Shown: piece by piece, positions 59,901 through 64,000 of the stretch
How the letters are laid out: each line of letters begins with the position of its first letter
Numbering within the stretch: the stretch's first letter is position 1
Source: Mucor racemosus
Taxonomy: Eukaryota; Mucoromycota; Mucoromycetes; Mucorales; Mucoraceae
Length of the DNA: 64,000 nucleotides
Direction: 5' to 3'
Assembly: GCA_027405735.1 (NCBI GenBank)
Contig: JAPEHQ010000021.1
Span: 744,001 to 808,000, forward strand
The notes under the pieces: generated by a model
Told to the model about the DNA's origin: nothing
What the model saw: the letters and a program-made list of their open reading frames with translations, nothing else
Database searches by the model: none
Position numbers and translations under genes: made by a program

Positions 59901-59905
59901 AAATT

Positions 59906-61094
59906 CAAATGTTACGTCCACAAGTATGTGTACATTTCTTGGTTGAGGTTATGACACAGCAGTTTGATATAGTAAGTTTTACATTATTGTTGTATAATAT
60001 GTTATAAAGCTCAGTTTATACTGTACGTATTGATAAATGTGGAACTAGTGTGTGTCGCCACCTAGACGTGATCAGATATATATATATATATTGCCTCAGT
60101 TTAATAGATTAGTCATATAATTAGAGAATGTGAATATAAAAGATGTTTCAACCGTATAATAAAGTTCTTTAGTTTTAGTGTGCTCTTTCATTTCATAACA
60201 GTTTTCCTTTATTTTTATTAAATGATTTAGTACAGGTTTTAGATTTGAAATTGATATAATCTCCTTGATGTATCATTCTTAAACCGGATCATGTCAAAAT
60301 CCAAAAAAGTAAATAATAACAGATCCGGAACTGGAAGTTCCTTAATTAAATATTAACTATACAATGCTCCTAGAAGCATGGTATAGAAGCATGGTACAAA
60401 AGCATAATACGCCAGTGCGATATTCCAACGTAATATACCAGCATGACACATTACTATTAAATAACATCTAAACTACCTTACCACACCATTAATTCCCCAA
60501 ATCAAATAGTATATAAACCCTATTAATTTCATTCGAATAAACGATATCTCTTTACTTGATTAAATTTCTAATTTTATTTAACCTAAACATATTTTGATAA
60601 ATCACTCCTAGCGTAACGGCAAAGCGCTCTCGGATATACTGTATATATTTATATGGTATTTGTAAATAATAGTTTCCTTGTATATAGGAAACGATCAAGT
60701 AAATTTACATAATTTTGCTTTTGTTAGAACTTCGTGGGTTTATAGAAAATACATCAATACATCAATATATTTATATTCTGTGCAGTATATGTTTTGTTAA
60801 TACTGCCAATGGCTTTACATCTTCTTAGTTGTATTATTTAATACTTTGTATCAGAAAAAAAATAGGAAATAATAAATAGATTGATAAAACAATTAATTTC
60901 AGCCTTGTAATTTTTATTATGCGATATAAGAATCGAAGAAAAACAAATCAAGTAAAAAATTATGGGTCGAGATTATAAACAATGAGATGCTCTAAGATAA
61001 ACGAAAAATAAATTGTAATATAATTGCTTTAATGGAGTAGATAGTTAGCCGTTTAAAAAACGTTTCCAGCAACACCACGAGGAGGTCTATCTAC
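59906..61094. other. AT-rich region with possible further LTR pieces
   Basis: A TA microsatellite lies at about 60077-60091. The stretch 60360-60600 has an LTR-like make-up ('tatataaaccc', 'aataaacgatatctc', ending 'cctaaacat') but no pair of ends or duplication could be found. No gene. Confidence 0.35.
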
Positions 61095-61427
61095 ATGTTG
61101 CCATTTGACCTTATAGCTTGTTTACCACCATACTATAAAGTGATACTGAAATCAAGCAAATGCTATGAAATCAATACGACTCCGATTGCCAGAAAGGGCT
61201 ATAGTTTCCAGCCGGTTACCGTGAAAGAAGACTACAAGACCCTAAAAGGGGGAGAGGTCGCAAGTCCACGAATGGAGAGCAACCAGGTTAAATTGACCCA
61301 GGATTACCGATTGTACAAAGACAAACAACTGAGTATAGTAACCGAATTTATGGGAAAGCATCAAAACATATGTCATTCCAATAAAGGTGGTAAAAGTTAT
61401 CGCTTTTCCTTGATTAAATTATTTTGA
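61095..61427 (+). CDS. Orphan ORF of 110 codons, not recognised
   Basis: MLPFDLIACLPPYYKVILKS, then a basic, polar part (RKGYSFQPVTVKEDYKTLKG) to a TGA. Base composition is richer in G and C than the neighbouring DNA, and the amino acid make-up is ordinary, so it may be a true exon or a transposon piece. No partner exon, domain or promoter was seen. The satellite begins about 100 bp further on. Confidence 0.3.
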   Translation: MLPFDLIACLPPYYKVILKSSKCYEINTTPIARKGYSFQPVTVKEDYKTLKGGEVASPRMESNQVKLTQDYRLYKDKQLSIVTEFMGKHQNICHSNKGGKSYRFSLIKLF

Positions 61428-61539
61428 TTCTTAAACCCGCCTAGGGTGTATCAAAAGTGATGAGATAACAAAAAAAATGCTTTAACTTCTGAGTAAAATA
61501 AAGTAACTAAGATAATAATATCAAAGAAACAAAACCAGA

Positions 61540-63700
61540 GAGACAGGACCAGAAATACCAAACTGAGCTAAGAAAATAAATAAAGCATGTAAGAAACCAA
61601 ATATTCTAAATTGAGATCAGATGTTGATAGTACTTTTTAAATTTTCGCCAAGGTAAGTAACTTCTTCATGAATAGAGACCACAAGTTAAAGAAGTGAAAC
61701 GAGATGTACATGAATTGAGACCAGCAGATAGTAGATGAGCATAAATTTAGACCATAAGTGCACAAATTGAAACAAAATGAGGATGGATTGATACAAGACA
61801 AGCATAAGTTGAGTTCCGGTTAGTAGGGATTGAGACCACCAGATAGTCATTTAAATTGACAACCAAAGAGCACAAATTGGGATCCAATGAACATAAATTT
61901 AGACCAGATGAGCATAAATTAGAATCAAATAAGCATGAATTAATACAAAATAAACATGAATACAAACCAAAAGACCATGAATTTAAACTAGAACACGAAC
62001 TTAGATAGCGATAGTACGTTTTTAAACCAGAAGAGCATAAATCTATACTAAAAAAGCATAAATTAAAACCAGATTAGCATTAATGTAGACCAAATGGACA
62101 TACGTTTTGACCATAAAGAGCGCGAAGGACATAGACTAGAAAACACAATGTTCGACCACCAGAAAAGCATGAATTGAGATTTGAAATGTATGGATTTAGA
62201 ACAGATACCATATATAAAGAAATTGACACCAGATGAGCATGATTTGGGACCACATAAGTAAACTTTATACCAGAAGAACGTAGAATTAGACTAGTTGAAA
62301 ATAAATTAAGATTAGATACCCATACACTGTAAATCGATGCAGTTAAAAATAAATGAAGAACAGATTACCATAAATTAAGACCAGATGTAAAGAAATTCAT
62401 ATCAGATGAGCATGTTTTGAAACCAGATACCTAAGGATTGAGACCGGATGAGAATGATTTGAGACCAGTTAAGAATTTGTACCAGAGCTGCATTAATTTA
62501 AACCAGATGCGCAAGAATTGAGACCAGAGAAGCGTAAAGTGAGACCAGAAATAAATCTTTTTAGACCAGATCAACATAAATTTAAACCATAAACGCATGA
62601 ATTTAAACCAGATGTTACAAAATGAAGACTAGATGAGCACAAACGTAGAACAGATGATGATTTGAATTGATACCAGTAGATACGGACAAACAGAAACCAG
62701 GTAATAAAAGCATACATTGACAGCCAAAGAGCACAAATTAGGATTCCATGAACATAGATTTAGACCAGATAAATATAGATTAGAATAAAATACGCATAAA
62801 TTAATACCAAAATAAACATGAATACAAACCAGAAGACCATGAATTTAGATCAGAAGAGCAAGAATTGAAACTAGAAGGTCAAGAATTTAGGCGACAATAG
62901 TACGTTTTTATACCAGAAGCGCATGAATTAATACCAAAAGGAAAAAATTGAAACCAGATTAGCGTTAATGTAGACCAAATAAACATGAATTTTGACCCAA
63001 GCACCACAAATGGAGAGCAGAAGAGCACAACAGTTGACTAGAAGAGCACAACAGTTGACTAGAAGACCACCCCTTTAGACCGGAAGAGCACAAATGACGA
63101 CCAAATATGAATAAATTGAAATCAGCTAAACATGAATTGAGTATAGACATGGATGACTTACGAGCAAATATGGATAAACAGATAAACGTCGTTCACATAA
63201 GCATGAATTAATTCCAGAAGAGCATGCTTGAGACCAAATGGGAATGGATGTTGATCAGAAGAGCAGGAATGGAGACCACACTAGCATAAATTGAGACCAG
63301 AAGAAGTGCACGAATTTAGAACATATGTAACGATATGGGCCCCAAATGAGCAGAATTTGACGCCACATAAGTAAGAGTTTATACCAGAAGAACATAAATT
63401 TAGATTAGTAAAAATGAATTAAGACGACCAGAGGAGCATAGATATATACCTGAGAAGCATGAATTAAGACTAGAACAGCATAAATGGAAACCAGCTGAAA
63501 ATAAATTAAGACCAAATGACTATGAATAGAAACGAGATAAGTAAATGAATAGAGACGAGATGAGGATACAATGAGGCTACATAAACTTACATTTACACCA
63601 AAAGTGTATATAGCTAAACCAGATGGGCATGAGTTGAGACCAGTTGAAAACGAATGAGGACCATATAAGCATATATTGAGACGATATCTTGTAAAAAGTG
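61540..63700. repeat. Degenerate 21-bp satellite, about 100 units
   Basis: Imperfect tandem units of 21 bp with approximate consensus ACCAGAWGAGCATRAATT plus three bases. For example, four units in a row of exactly 21 bp can be cut out between 62032 and 62115. Some units are lost or partly duplicated. The minus strand reads as a heptad such as LNLCSSG, which accounts for its open frames (61747-61965, 62965-63150). No unit spacers or flanking direct repeats are of CRISPR type. Confidence 0.85.
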
Positions 63701-64000
63701 AATCATACATTGAGGACAGAAACCAGAACGCATTTTGCACAAAAGACACCAAAAAAAGCAGGAAGAGACAACATTTGTTCAGAGATATATGGTTATGCAA
63801 AATAGAAACGCGACCTTGTAGAAAAGAACCCAATTTTGCAGAAAAGATTTGAAATTTTGTGAAAACAGAGAGGATATTGCATACGAGAGACCCACTTATT
63901 TGCATAAGAAACCGAATAATAATGCTATAGAAAACGACCAAATGCTGTACAAAAAATATCATCTTGTGTTGAGAAAGACCTAATGCTGTAAAGATATCAG
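63701..64000. repeat. Second satellite variant (20-23-bp units), runs off the window
   Basis: Here the unit changes to forms such as 'gaaaagaacccaattttgca' and 'gaaaacgaccaaatgctgta', spaced about 20-23 bp. The GACC core and period link it to the 21-bp satellite. It continues past the right edge. Confidence 0.7.

Noticed and set aside
60036..60200. LTR starting TGTGGAACTAGTG
   Set aside because: The first eight bases match the nested LTR at 58953, but the rest does not, and no duplication was found.
60360..60600. A further solo LTR
   Set aside because: LTR-like TATA and AATAAA signals are present, but no TG...CA pair with matching flanks could be defined.
60600..60650. tRNA-like stretch 'cctagcgtaacggcaaagcgctc'
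   Set aside because: No cloverleaf could be folded by eye and the B-box is missing.
63405..63962. 185-codon minus-strand frame at the right end
   Set aside because: Produced by the 21-bp period of the satellite, which repeats the same codon phase. No ordered protein features.
61540..64000. CRISPR array
   Set aside because: Units are contiguous 21-bp imperfect repeats without spacers of constant length. The genome is eukaryotic and no cas gene is present.

Overview
The window looks like nuclear DNA of an AT-rich filamentous fungus, most likely Mucoromycota (Mucorales-like). The reasons are short GT-AG introns of roughly 55-130 bp, many exons per gene, long CAA/CAG tracts in a GATA factor, yeast-type housekeeping genes, and a Fanzor-type (OrfB zinc-ribbon) gene. 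The phylum is inferred from gene style and was not computed. No prokaryotic operon, rRNA, tRNA or CRISPR array was seen.

Layout. 1-12.7 kb is a gene island: the tail of an unknown gene, an NVJ2/TEX2-type SMP lipid-transfer protein, an MCTS1/Tma20 ribosome-recycling factor, a secreted acidic E/K-rich protein, a tail-anchored Ser/Asp-rich protein, a MIC12/MIC13-like MICOS subunit and a decayed zinc-type alcohol dehydrogenase. 12.7-28.5 kb is repeat-rich. 28.6-33.3 kb holds an AreA/NIT2-type GATA factor and an SLC38/AVT-type amino acid transporter. 33.3-36.6 kb is repeats. 36.6-40.5 kb holds a C1-domain plus Pex24/dysferlin-domain membrane protein and a Golgi-type glycosyltransferase-like protein. 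42.1-46.7 kb holds transketolase and an S6K-like AGC kinase. 47.6-51.2 kb holds the Fanzor-like gene. 51.3-64 kb is repeats, with one secreted DUF3472 protein at 53.3 kb and a 21-bp satellite from about 61.5 kb to the window end.

The repeat landscape can be read in some detail. Family A (about 1.3 kb, three copies) keeps a small ORF of about 97 codons open. Family B (about 2.28 kb full length, five copies, two of them in head-to-tail pairs) carries a small conserved ORF plus, on its opposite strand, a captured fragment of what looks like a dynein intermediate chain gene, including its intron. Family B copies are landing sites for LTR retrotransposons. I find four solo LTRs with 5-bp target duplications whose empty sites can be read from sister copies, a fifth LTR with a perfect duplication, and one nested pair. 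A 497-bp pogo-like MITE with a TA duplication sits in one Family A copy, and the other two copies provide the empty site.

The most unusual gene is the Fanzor-like one. Its spliced reading frame is 1158 codons long, but an in-frame TAG lies at codon 396, and the place where the RuvC-I Asp-Pro-Gly would be expected reads Leu-Pro-Gly. The zinc ribbon, a candidate alternative RuvC-II Glu and the RuvC-III Asp are kept. It may be a recently broken or repurposed relative of RNA-guided eukaryotic nucleases. All splice sites are predicted by eye from GT-AG rules and frame continuity.
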